Assembly (NCBI RefSeq): GCF_900240995.1
Contig: NZ_LT965953.1
Location: 1,518,996 to 1,582,995, forward strand
DNA length: 64,000 bases
Direction: 5' to 3'
Origin: Bacillus sp. Marseille-P3661
GTDB lineage: Bacteria; Bacillota; Bacilli; Bacillales; Bacillaceae_J
This document shows, piece by piece, positions 8,043 through 17,100 of this stretch (position 1 is its first letter; every line of letters begins with the position of its first letter). Under the pieces are notes generated by a model. That model searched no databases. It was not told the origin of the DNA and saw only the letters and a list, made by a program, of their open reading frames with translations. A program made the translations under genes and the position numbers.

Positions 8043-8858
8043 CTAATTCGTTAATTCAGTTGTAATAATCCGTTCAGGATTTGTGTAGATATTCAATGCT
8101 TTGTTGCGGATAAAGCCAACAGTGGTAATACCAAGTTCATTTGCTAAACGCAATGCCAATTCAGTTGGTGCAGATTTAGAGAGTACAACTCCACATTTAA
8201 TTTTGGCTACCTTTAATAATACTTCTGAGGAAATTCGACCACTAAATACAATTACTTTATTTTCCATTGAAATGGAATGTTTAAGACAGTATCCATATAT
8301 TTTATCCAATGCATTATGTCTACCAATGTCTGTTCTGGCGATAACTATGCCATTTTTATCACATAGTGCTGCATTATGAACACCACCCGTATTTTGAAAA
8401 ACTGTCGATGATTTCTGCATTTTCTCCATAAGATGAAAGCATTCCTGTATGGACAACACGCTATCTTTTGTTTCAATTGGCTTGACCGTTCTTGCATCCG
8501 TATAAAAGTAAAAGCTTTGACGGCTCTTTCCACAGCACGATGTTACATACCGCTTGGAGTGGATCATTTCATTAAATTTATTTACCCGATGTGTTGTAAC
8601 AATAGCCTTGCCTGTTTTTTCAATCACCTGAAGTTCCTTTATATCCTCATAGCGGCTAATAATGCCCTCTGACGCTAAAAAGCCGACTACTAAATCCTCA
8701 ATATATTCTGGACTGCAAACTAAGGTCGCAAATTCTTGACCATTTAACATAATCGTCACTGGAAACTCTGTTACGATTTCATCCTCTACAAGTTGAATTT
8801 CACCATTTTCAAAACGCAGCACTTGATTGTTTACTATCATTTGCTGATTCATAGCCAT
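8043..8858 (-). CDS. fdhD: Formate dehydrogenase accessory sulfurtransferase FdhD
   Basis: FdhD transfers sulfur from a cysteine desulfurase to the molybdenum cofactor of formate dehydrogenase, making it active. Evidence: typical 271-aa length; VTIMLNGQEFATLVCSPEYIEDLVVGFL near the start; the cysteine motif TSCCGK; FQNTGGVHNAA and IARTDIGRHNALDKI blocks; and a C-terminal SKSAPTELALRLANELGIT-type block. Cytoplasmic. ATG start with AGGGAGA. It is last in the run from the formate dehydrogenase gene, 7 bases after the DUF2294 gene, so it is probably in the same operon. Confidence 0.95.
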   Translation of the reverse strand: MAMNQQMIVNNQVLRFENGEIQLVEDEIVTEFPVTIMLNGQEFATLVCSPEYIEDLVVGFLASEGIISRYEDIKELQVIEKTGKAIVTTHRVNKFNEMIHSKRYVTSCCGKSRQSFYFYTDARTVKPIETKDSVLSIQECFHLMEKMQKSSTVFQNTGGVHNAALCDKNGIVIARTDIGRHNALDKIYGYCLKHSISMENKVIVFSGRISSEVLLKVAKIKCGVVLSKSAPTELALRLANELGITTVGFIRNKALNIYTNPERIITTELTN

Positions 8859-8865
8859 CGTCTCC

Positions 8866-9228
8866 CTAATTAGCTTTTAGATCTACGGATTCATCGAAAA
8901 CAAAAACAGTCATTGCAATATCATCTTCAATATTAATATCTGAAAAAAGCCGTAGCACTTTTGCACCGATTAATGTTTCAAATTTTTCAATGACCTCTGG
9001 TTTCTTATAGATTTCCTTCACCATTTTTGTCCGCGTCTCATGTATCATCTGTTTACCTTGTGCAGAGTTAATCATAAATTTCTCAACGTTGGTTAGGTTT
9101 CCTTTCATTTCACTGATGGCCCAGTTTCCAACAAAGCGTGTACTAATTTCCTTCGGTCCGTTTCCCACATATTCTTTTCTAATTTCCCTAACAAGCATAC
9201 TGAATTGATGTTCCAAATTTCTTCCCAT
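8866..9228 (-). CDS. yrhF: DUF2294 (MpsC-like) protein, YrhF-type
   Basis: Cytoplasmic protein of 120 aa of the DUF2294 family. Seen: N-terminal REIRKEYVGNGPKEISTRF, central KGNLTNVEKFM, and C-terminal IGAKVLRLFSDINIEDDIAMTVF, in the order usual for the family. In Bacillus subtilis the equivalent gene is yrhF, next to the yrhE formate dehydrogenase and yrhD, so the context supports the name. Molecular function is not established; some DUF2294 proteins have been linked to membrane-potential or bicarbonate systems. ATG with GGGGAAG upstream. Confidence 0.82.
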   Translation of the reverse strand: MGRNLEHQFSMLVREIRKEYVGNGPKEISTRFVGNWAISEMKGNLTNVEKFMINSAQGKQMIHETRTKMVKEIYKKPEVIEKFETLIGAKVLRLFSDINIEDDIAMTVFVFDESVDLKAN

Positions 9229-9275
9229 TTCAACTTCCCCTTATCCGTCGTTTCAGATTAGTTTCTATTAAGAAA

Positions 9276-9411
9276 AGGAAATCCATTCATCCGCCAAAGA
9301 ACGAAAGCGCAAGCACCTTACATGGTTCCTATAATTAAACAAAAGCGTTTGTCTGGTAAAATGAGAACCCTGTATTTTCCTCGCTTCTAGAATGGACGGA
9401 TCGGATTTCCT
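9276..9411. repeat. Imperfect inverted repeat enclosing about 110 bases inside the fdh operon
   Basis: AGGAAATCC at the left and GGATTTCCT at the right, each continuing into partly matching bases (ATTCATCCG against CGGATC), bracket a GAACGAAAGCGCAAGC-like stretch. It fills the 189-base gap between the DUF1641 and DUF2294 genes. It could be a degenerate mobile repeat or an mRNA-processing hairpin. Confidence 0.35.
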
Positions 9412-9417
9412 CTAATA

Positions 9418-9897
9418 CTATTCCTTTAACCCTTCACCGACACCCTTTAGAAGATTTAAACCAAATCCGATGGCACGGTTCAGATCCGGATCCTTTAATG
9501 CCTTCATTAAATCCAGTACTCCAATCTTTGAATCTGATTGTAGTCCTTGTTCTGCTTTTTCTAATCCTTTGGAAACGCTGCCCATTAGCTTCTTAGTCAT
9601 CTCAGGATCTAGGTTGGTCAATGCTCCGCCTGCTGCCATCGCGTTGTTAATGAGATTTGTAACCGGCTCGCGCGTCATTTGGCCCACCGCGATTTTCGCT
9701 ACATCTTCTTTTGCTTGTACAAGGCTATTTAGCGCCTCTAAAATACCACTGTTGTGAAGCTCCTGCAGTAGATGAAGCGTCTCAAGCAAGGACTCTTTAT
9801 TTTGAGCAACCTCAGAGAGAAGACTCTCTAAGGATTGTGACTGTTTTTGCTTTTCACTAAGCTCGACTTTTTTTATCATTTGAATGGGTTTAGCCAT
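9418..9897 (-). CDS. yrhD: DUF1641 protein, YrhD-type
   Basis: Small helical protein of 159 aa regularly encoded next to FdhA-like formate dehydrogenases in Bacillaceae. Seen: the N-terminal leucine-rich helices, GILEALNSLVQAKEDVAKIAVGQM, and the C-terminal LMKALKDPDLNRAIGFGLNLLKGVG that typifies DUF1641. The start ATG overlaps the formate dehydrogenase stop codon (TAATG), with AGGAGG inside the end of that gene, so the two are translationally coupled. Role unknown; a structural or redox-partner role in the formate dehydrogenase complex is an inference. Confidence 0.9.
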   Translation of the reverse strand: MAKPIQMIKKVELSEKQKQSQSLESLLSEVAQNKESLLETLHLLQELHNSGILEALNSLVQAKEDVAKIAVGQMTREPVTNLINNAMAAGGALTNLDPEMTKKLMGSVSKGLEKAEQGLQSDSKIGVLDLMKALKDPDLNRAIGFGLNLLKGVGEGLKE

Positions 9898-12869
9898 TAC
9901 GCATTCCTCCTGTCATACAACCCCGGCTTAATATGTTCATTAACACCTGCGATTGGAACATAGTCACCGCGTTCCCATTTGCGGTAAATTTCAAGACCCA
10001 TTTGCGGTGTGCGCGTTGCATTGCGCGGGTTAAATTTCGGAAGTGGATTTTCTCCTTCTAACTCAAGTACTTCCATCCGCACCTTTGTTTGTTTATACGC
10101 AGGTGTATGTGTAACGACGTCTACCGCACCACCTGTCAGCAAATTAACAGCGCTCTCGTGACTTGATGAATGCATGGGTACATATACTGTTTTGCCTTCT
10201 ACTCTGTCTGTTACAAGAACCGGAAGACGAATCGCACCGTATGGTGACATGAGTCGTACAAGTGTGCCGTCCTTTACTCCACGCTCTTTTGCAAGTTCTG
10301 GAGAAACCTCGACAAATACTTTCGGGAATTTATATTTGAGCCCTTCTGATTTCTGTGTTAGGTTTCCTTCATGGAAATGCTCAAGCAAACGCCCGTTATC
10401 AAGCGATAGGTCGAACTCTTCCGGGAATTCGACTGGCGCTACATAGTCAAACAAGCCGAAACGAGCCTTCTTGTCTGGAAAATTAAAGCCGTCCATGTAT
10501 AGAACCGGTGTGTCTGTTCCGTTTGGTGAACCCCATGTAAAGCTGTTCCATCCTTCAAGTACATCGTAGCTACAATTTGCAAAGAATGGCGTTAAACTTG
10601 CCATTTCAGCAAAAATTTCACTTGGATGCTGATAGTTCCAATTAAAGCCCATTCTGTTTGCCAATTCTTGAAGAATCCACCAGTCAGGCTTGCTATTTCC
10701 TGTCAGCTCTAACGCTTGGTATAAGCGTTGTACACGACGTTCGGTGTTTGTAAATGTTCCTTCTTTTTCAAGTGAAGGTGCACCCGGTAAAATAACGTCT
10801 GCAAATTGAGCAGTTGTTGTTAAAAAGATTTCTTGAACAACAAGAAAATCCAATTTAGCAAGCATGTCCTGTGTATGATTAGAATCAGCATCGACCCAGG
10901 CCATGTCCTCGCCTACAACATACATGGCTTTCATATTTCCTTTATCAATTGCTTCAAGCATTTCAATATTATCTAATCCTGGCTGTGCAGGAAGTGTTAC
11001 ACCATACGCATTCTCAAACTTCGTTCTAATTTCATCGTTCGCTACTGGCTGATATCCCGAGAAAATATTAGGCATTGTTCCCATGTCTGCTGCACCTTGG
11101 ACATTATTATGTCCGCGCAGTGGGAAGGCACCTGCATTGCTGCGCATCATATTACCTGTAGCAAGCAGCAGGTTCGCAATCGCAACAGATGTATGTGAAC
11201 CGGCAATGTTTTGTGTGACTCCCATACCCCAGCAAATAGCAGTTCCATCTGCATCACGAATCATTTCAGCCATTTGAATGAGTACCTCTTTAGAAATGCC
11301 AGTCAACTTCTCTGCTTCCTCAAGCGTATATGGAGAGATCATGTTTAAGAAATCATCATAATGGTTCACATGCTTTTGGATGAACTCTTCATTATGCCAA
11401 CCTTGGTCAATCATGTACTTTGTAATCGCAGACAGCCATACATAATCCGTTCCTTGCTTTGGACGAACAAATAAATCCGCACGGTCCGCCATTTCATGTC
11501 TTCGGACGTCTACGGTAATTAACTTTTGGCCATGTAGCTTATGAGCACGCTTAATGCGTGATGCAAGTACAGGGTGTCCCTCTGCTGGAGCACAGCCTAC
11601 AAGGATTACAAGTCCTGCGCCCATGATATCTTGAATAGACCCTGAGTCACCACCAATACCGCCGGTCTGCTGTAAGCCCCAGGATGCCGGAGACTGGCAA
11701 TAACGCGAACAATTGTCCACATTATTTGTGCCAAATACTTGACGGGCCATCTTTTGAATTAGATAATTTTCTTCATTTGTGATCTTAGAAGATGCTATAA
11801 ATCCTAGTGCATCACTACCATACGTATCTTTAATACCACCTAATTTTTCTGCAACCAGATTTAATGCCTCTTCCCAGCTGGCTTCAACAAATACATCGCC
11901 TTTACGAATTAGCGGTGTTGTAATACGTTCTTGTGAATTTACAAAATCCCAGCCAAATTTTCCTTTTACACAGGTAGATACGCTGTTTACCGGCGCGTTT
12001 TCAGATGGTTCAATTTTTAAAATTTCATGGTCTTTTGTCCAAACCTCAAATGTGCAGCCCACACCGCAGAATGTACAAACCGTTTTTGTCTTTTTCGTAC
12101 GTGTATCACGCATGGCTGCTTCGACTTCTGAAACCGCGAAGATCGTTTTGTAATCCGGTTCTACTGCTTTTACTAGATCAATCATAGGAGTCAGCAAGTC
12201 GTCCTCCATGGATGTCATAAATCCGGCATTTCCAAGCATTGATTTTTCCATTAATGCATTACAAGGACAAACAGTTACACATTGTCCACACGAAACACAG
12301 GAGGATTCATTAATACTTTTTCCTCCATCCCATAAAACACGCGGCTGGTCGCTTTCCCAATTAATCGTTAATGTTTCATTCACTTGTAAGTCTTGACATG
12401 TTTCCACACAGCGACCACATAAAATACATTGGTCAGCATCGTAGCGGTAAAATGGATGCGACATATCCACTTCATAGCCTTTGGAACGATGCGGACGTGT
12501 TTGATGTTCGACGCCCATCATTTCAGCTGTATTATGGACACGGCAATTACCGTTGTTATTATCGCAAACCGTACAATATAATAAGTGATTTTCTAAAATC
12601 CGGTCCATCGCTTCGTCTTGTGCCTGTTTGGCAAGTTCTGAGGCTGTAAGAATATTCATGCCATCCTCTACTACTGTAGAACACGCACGCATAATCGTGC
12701 CATCTACCTCACACATACATGTATCACAGCTTTGCACCGGACCTAGAATTTCTGAATAACAAATATGTGGATGCTGTATATCTTGAGAAAGAAGGTAATC
12801 TAAAATACGTGTTCCTTCTTTTATTTCATGCGTTACTCCATTAATAATCACTTTCAATGTATCTGACAA
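9897..12869 (-). CDS. yrhE: Formate dehydrogenase, molybdopterin-dependent, with N-terminal ferredoxin-like domains (YrhE-type)
   Basis: Oxidises formate to CO2 with a molybdenum or tungsten bis-MGD cofactor. Domain order: 2Fe-2S ferredoxin-like (about 5-80, CDTCMCEVDG), His/Cys-rich 3Fe/4Fe segment (CTVCDNNNGNCRVH), two 4Fe-4S sites (CILCGRCVETC and CVSCGQCVTVCPC), then the molybdopterin oxidoreductase core with its own 4Fe-4S (CTFCGVGC...CVKGK) and the C-terminal dinucleotide-binding domain. The residue in the selenocysteine position is Cys391 (SRYCQSP). Length of 990 aa is normal. The start is TTG at 12869 with AGGAGGG eight bases upstream. Cytoplasmic: no Tat signal. First gene of yrhE-yrhD-yrhF-fdhD; the ferredoxin head suggests it passes electrons to or from a soluble partner not encoded here. 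Confidence 0.95.
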   Translation of the reverse strand: MSDTLKVIINGVTHEIKEGTRILDYLLSQDIQHPHICYSEILGPVQSCDTCMCEVDGTIMRACSTVVEDGMNILTASELAKQAQDEAMDRILENHLLYCTVCDNNNGNCRVHNTAEMMGVEHQTRPHRSKGYEVDMSHPFYRYDADQCILCGRCVETCQDLQVNETLTINWESDQPRVLWDGGKSINESSCVSCGQCVTVCPCNALMEKSMLGNAGFMTSMEDDLLTPMIDLVKAVEPDYKTIFAVSEVEAAMRDTRTKKTKTVCTFCGVGCTFEVWTKDHEILKIEPSENAPVNSVSTCVKGKFGWDFVNSQERITTPLIRKGDVFVEASWEEALNLVAEKLGGIKDTYGSDALGFIASSKITNEENYLIQKMARQVFGTNNVDNCSRYCQSPASWGLQQTGGIGGDSGSIQDIMGAGLVILVGCAPAEGHPVLASRIKRAHKLHGQKLITVDVRRHEMADRADLFVRPKQGTDYVWLSAITKYMIDQGWHNEEFIQKHVNHYDDFLNMISPYTLEEAEKLTGISKEVLIQMAEMIRDADGTAICWGMGVTQNIAGSHTSVAIANLLLATGNMMRSNAGAFPLRGHNNVQGAADMGTMPNIFSGYQPVANDEIRTKFENAYGVTLPAQPGLDNIEMLEAIDKGNMKAMYVVGEDMAWVDADSNHTQDMLAKLDFLVVQEIFLTTTAQFADVILPGAPSLEKEGTFTNTERRVQRLYQALELTGNSKPDWWILQELANRMGFNWNYQHPSEIFAEMASLTPFFANCSYDVLEGWNSFTWGSPNGTDTPVLYMDGFNFPDKKARFGLFDYVAPVEFPEEFDLSLDNGRLLEHFHEGNLTQKSEGLKYKFPKVFVEVSPELAKERGVKDGTLVRLMSPYGAIRLPVLVTDRVEGKTVYVPMHSSSHESAVNLLTGGAVDVVTHTPAYKQTKVRMEVLELEGENPLPKFNPRNATRTPQMGLEIYRKWERGDYVPIAGVNEHIKPGLYDRRNA

Positions 12870-12947
12870 TATAAGTCCCTCCTACTAACACAGTTGCTGT
12901 ACCTAATGGGTACGAACAGTTTAATGGGGAAGAATTTTTAGCATATT

Positions 12948-12976
12948 ATTATACTAGAAGAACGAACCCACAATAA
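12948..12976 (-). promoter_or_regulatory. Likely sigma-A promoter of the formate dehydrogenase operon
   Basis: TATAAT at 12948-12953 (minus strand), with TTATTG 17 bases upstream as a weak -35. It sits about 80 bases before the TTG start of the formate dehydrogenase gene. Confidence 0.45.
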
Positions 12977-13564
12977 TTTATGAAGAAAGCAGGATATCCA
13001 AGCAATCTCTATTACTCGACATCAATACATCCTTCTCTATTTAGCACACTATTAATTTATCAAATCACGAGCATAACGATTTTCACTTACAGTCTTTCGT
13101 TACACTTAAAATACAAATTTAGAAATATAGAATTTTTCCATCGATGTCCTCTGCACCTAACGCAGTAGGACTAAGCATAACTGCTTTTTTCACACCAGCC
13201 GCTATCACTTGTTTCGCAATTTGCTGCCGACAATGAAATGCCATAATTGTCACCCATTAAATCTTTATCTGGTCGGATTGGAATACAATATTTTCCAAAT
13301 GGAAGTAAAAAACCCACCATAAAGCGGATTATACGCAAAATCGCATAGACCGATTTATGATGGGTTAATATCTGAGCATTGTAAAATACTAGAAATCCTT
13401 CCCGCCACTTCAACAAAACTAGAAAATCAGGATGAAGATACAACACTTTGTTACATTTCATCAATGAATTTACTAATTGCTATTACTATTATTTTTTAAC
13501 AATTATAAATATATCATATTTTAATAGATTTTGTGAACGTTTTGTGACATATTATTTTTTGGAA
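12977..13564. other. Intergenic stretch without a credible gene
   Basis: About 590 bases. A 97-codon reading frame at 13171-13464 (minus) lacks a ribosome binding site, has no recognisable fold and overlaps a strong hairpin, so it is not called. Apart from that hairpin (13307-13366) nothing else was identified. Confidence 0.5.
13307..13366 (-). terminator. Terminator-like long hairpin
   Basis: On the minus strand AACCCATCATAAA pairs with TTTATGGTGGGTT (12 of 13) across a 30-base loop and is followed by TTTTT. No certain gene ends here; it may serve transcripts passing the coiled-coil gene upstream. Confidence 0.55.
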
Positions 13565-13614
13565 AGGGCCAGAGGAAGGGACAGAGGGACAGGTTCACTG
13601 ACCCACAAGTCCTA
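13565..13614 (+). repeat. Palindromic element, GGGACAGGTTC...ACAAGTCC family, partial
   Basis: AAGGGACAGAGGGACAGGTT then CACTGACCCACAAGTCC, the same block order as at 7883. It seems truncated on its right, where a second type of repeat begins. Confidence 0.75.
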
Positions 13615-13620
13615 ATAAAA

Positions 13621-13672
13621 ATGCCTGACTCCCGAACATTAACGTTTTACAGAACTGGGGGGGCATGCATTT
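13621..13672 (+). repeat. Degenerate TGCCTG...CATTAAC...ACAGAACTGGGG family copy
   Basis: ATGCCTGACTCCCGA, then ACATTAACGTTTTACAGAAC, then TGGGGGGGCATGCAT. It has the same layout as 14140-14186 and 27451-27500 and the same orientation. Confidence 0.7.
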
Positions 13673-13783
13673 TAATCGACCTTGACGCCAATATAGTAAC
13701 CATCTGGAGAATACGCACCATCAATCGGTTCCTCTATGCTAGCCACTATTTAATTGATGAAATTTGCAAGATACAAAAATGCA

Positions 13784-13822
13784 AAGAAAAGACAGTGTTG
13801 AAGTTGAACTTCTCTACTGTCT
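13784..13822 (-). terminator. Terminator of the frameshifted coiled-coil gene
   Basis: On the minus strand AGACAGT/ACTGTCT with an inner GAAGTT/AACTTC stem is followed by TTTCTTT. It overlaps the last codons of the gene. Confidence 0.7.
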
Positions 13823-14054
13823 GCTTAATCTCTCTATTTCAGTTTCAACTTTGTAAACTCTTTTATTTAATACTTCGGTTTTGTCATCAAAATGTTCACT
13901 AATTTTATCTGAATAAAGTCCCAAGACTTTCGATTAAGTTTTGCTGTAATTTCTGTTGTCCGTCTTCAAGTCTTGCTTGTCCTGTTTTTAAATCACCTAT
14001 ATCAGTCTTTATTTCTTTCAGTTCGCTTAACATTTGTTTTAATATATCTTTCAC
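13814..14054 (-). pseudogene. Small coiled-coil protein gene with a single-base frameshift
   Basis: GTG start at 14054 with GGAGGAAA at 14060-14067 (minus). Frame 1 reads MKDILKQMLSELKEIKTDI, then GDLKTGQARLEDGQQKLQQN, and stops early after 50 codons. One base removed from the CCC at 13920-13922 restores a continuous frame of 79 codons ending KVETEIERLSRQ at 13816, just at its own terminator. Such short heptad-rich proteins are common in Bacillaceae and their role is unknown. It could be a true pseudogene or a sequencing error in the G-run. Confidence 0.72.
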
Positions 14055-14139
14055 AGCACTTTCCTCCGCCCCAAGAAACTTTCTTTCTAATTATACCTCC
14101 TATATATTATCCCACCAATCAAATTTTTCAGAAAGAAAA

Positions 14140-14186
14140 TGCCTGCCCCCAGTATATTAACACTTAACTGGACTGGGGGGCAGGCA
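14140..14186 (+). repeat. TGCCTGCCCCCAGT palindrome
   Basis: TGCCTGCCCCCAGT and ACTGGGGGGCAGGCA pair across TATATTAACACTTAACTGG-like spacing (one unpaired G). It stands 11 bases from the stop codon of the helicase-nuclease gene and may also act as its transcription end. Confidence 0.85.
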
Positions 14187-14197
14187 CTTGAATCAAT

Positions 14198-17100
14198 CTA
14201 ATGTATAACCTGCTCACGAGCTTTTTCACTTTGGAGCAACTCTTTAATTTTCCTATCAATTCGTTCAATTTCTGCAGCAGGATTTCTCCACCAATTTCGA
14301 CTCCATATTCTTTCAATTACCCATCCTCTGCTTTCAAGGAAACGTTGACGATATACATCCCTTTCTTTTGCATTTGCAGAACTATGATACATCGCACCAT
14401 CACATTCAATTCCTAAAATATATCTCGAGGAATCAGTCGGATGGACGATCGCTAAATCGATGCGATAGCCAGACAAACCTACCTGTGTAGTGACATCATA
14501 GTCTAGGTTTCTTAATTGTTTGTAAACCTGTTCTTCAAACGGAGAATCAAAATGTAAACCTTGTTCCCGTACATGCGTATTAACATTTTCATTAATTTCT
14601 TGAATTACAGCATTTATTTGTTCAATTTGTGCGTTTGATACAGCTCTTACATACTTCAAATAAGATTTTAAAAGTTTTGGTCCTAATTGAGATGTGTTCG
14701 CAACATTTAATTCCTCAGGTTCTAGACTTGATACGACAATAATGCCTTCTTTTGCTCTTGTAACGGCAACATTAAGCCGGTTTTCCCCGCCTTTTTGATT
14801 CAGCATCCCAAACCGGTTATAAACCTTTCCTTCTTCATTTTTTGCATAACCTATTGAAAAAAGAATAATATCTCTTTCGTCACCTTGTACATTTTCGATA
14901 TTTTTCACAAAAATTCTTTCATCTAGATCTTTAGACATCATCTGGTTGTATACAGCATTAAATTCCTCATCTTCACTTGTTGTCTTTTCAATTAAATCTA
15001 AAATTTTAGTTTGCTGCTTTGCATTGAAGGTAATGATCCCTATCGTTTTATTAGGTTGGTTGATGAGAATATCCTTCAATGTATTTACAACCTTAATCGC
15101 CTCAATTTCATTTGATTGATTGATCCATAGACCTTCGACCTTTTTCCACTTTACTGCTGGTGGACTTTTAAATGGAACGACGTTTGGAGCAATTTGCACA
15201 TGGCCATTATAAAAGGCATGGTTGGAAAAATTAATCAATTCCTCATATTTAGAACGATAATGCCATTGAAGAAGCTTTTCAGGAAATCTTCTTTTAGCCA
15301 AATTTAGCAAACTAACAGATTCATCGATGTCATATTGTTCTTCATCGTCGTCATCATTCACATACGAAGACTGAAACATGCTAAACGGTGGCAGCTGTTT
15401 CTCATCACCTGCAACGATTAGTTGCTTGGCACGATAAACGGCTGGAATCCCACTTTCTACCGTACATTGTGATGCCTCATCAAAAATGACTAAATCAAAT
15501 AATCCGTCTTTTAGTGGAAAAATCGACGATACAATTTCAGGAGAAACAAGCCATACTGGCATAATATCGACTAGCCCTTCATTTGCAAATTCATTGACTA
15601 ATTTACGCAGCGACCATATCCTTCTTTTTTTACCTACTTGATGCTTAAGCTCACGAATACTTTTAGGATTCGTCGTTTGGGTGGCCGCCACTTTCTTCGT
15701 CAGTGAATGAAGAAGATACTGTGTCGCGACTTGTCTTTTTTCTTCAATCAAGTTTGCAAAAGACTCCCGTATCCGTGAAAATTCATTAGATGAAACTTTT
15801 TGCACCTGCGGGTATTTCTTTTCGGTTTGGTCAATCCAATGAACATATGCCGAATTTCTAAAAAGATCTACCCAATAGTCAGGCAATGCAAGATTGGATT
15901 GATTATCCTTTCCTTGAAGTTTACGTATCACTTTTTTAACTAGTTCTGAACAATCGTGCCAGTATCGGTCCATTTGGTTTAATTCTTCAAAATCCCTATG
16001 CATATATTCCAGAATTTTATCCAAATCGGTAATAGGTATATCCCCTTCTGAAATACGGCTTTTTAACGTTTCAACTTTGGTATCATCGATATATGTTTTT
16101 AACTTTTCAATTTCAGTAGCCATTTGCTTTGTTTCTTTACCTAAATCATACATGAGCACTAACGATTTTTTTATTTTGAGCCATTCAGGCGAATTTGTCC
16201 CTCTAAATTTTTCTCCATCAATTAATTCCTCAATAATGGATTTTCCAGAAAAAGAACTCCACCACCATAAACGCAAACCTTGTAATGTCCTTTTATTTGT
16301 ATCGTCTAAATCAGGATATACTTTGTCTAATTTGTTCTCAATTAGCCAAGTGTACGCTGGGGTAATGTTCTCATGATTTAACGAATTCATATAATCTGCC
16401 GCATTTCTCGCCTTCTCAAGCAAGTTTTCTATTAGTTCGATTGCCTCCAGCTTATTTTTCATATTTAGATTTTCAAAAGACTTCCGTTCTTTCAATGGAT
16501 AATCATCATCACCAAATCTTTCATACCATTCTGCGTAGGTATAGACCTTCTCCGATACTTCGTCAAGTGTGTCTTTATTTAAATCTGACAATACATCATT
16601 CAAATCAATAATTTGCGTGGTTTCTTCTACCGGAATGGCTTTTCCATATAAATCGTATAATCTAAAGCCGAATTCTTGATATTCATATAAAGCATTTGCG
16701 ATACTATTTAACAACTCTTCCTGTGCCGATAACTTCTTAGAAGTAGATGCCAAATGTTGTTCCGCTTGCGGATAGACAATTTGATTTTGATCTAGTACAG
16801 ACGCCACTTTAGCGTATAAATTCTTTCGATCATGTTTTTCATCATGGACCAGCGCAATATGATTACTCAGACCGATGCTATCTACTCTTTGATAAATAAC
16901 ATCTAATGCGGCCCTTTTTTGACAAACTACTAAAACATTTTTGTCTTGCTTTAACGCATCGGTGATTAGGTTCACAATCACTTGCGACTTTCCGGTTCCT
17001 GGGGGACCATGCACGACTAAGCCTCTTTTATACCGGGCTTCTTTCAAAATCTCCTCTTGAGAGCCATCCGTTTGCAAAAGATTTAAAATCTCTCCATCTT

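Noticed and set aside
7874-8065. 63-codon frame at the end of the deacetylase gene
   Set aside because: Its repeats (LTHKSKDSG) come from the duplicated palindromic element.
13171-13464. 97-codon frame on the minus strand
   Set aside because: No ribosome binding site, no recognisable composition, and it runs through a terminator-like hairpin.
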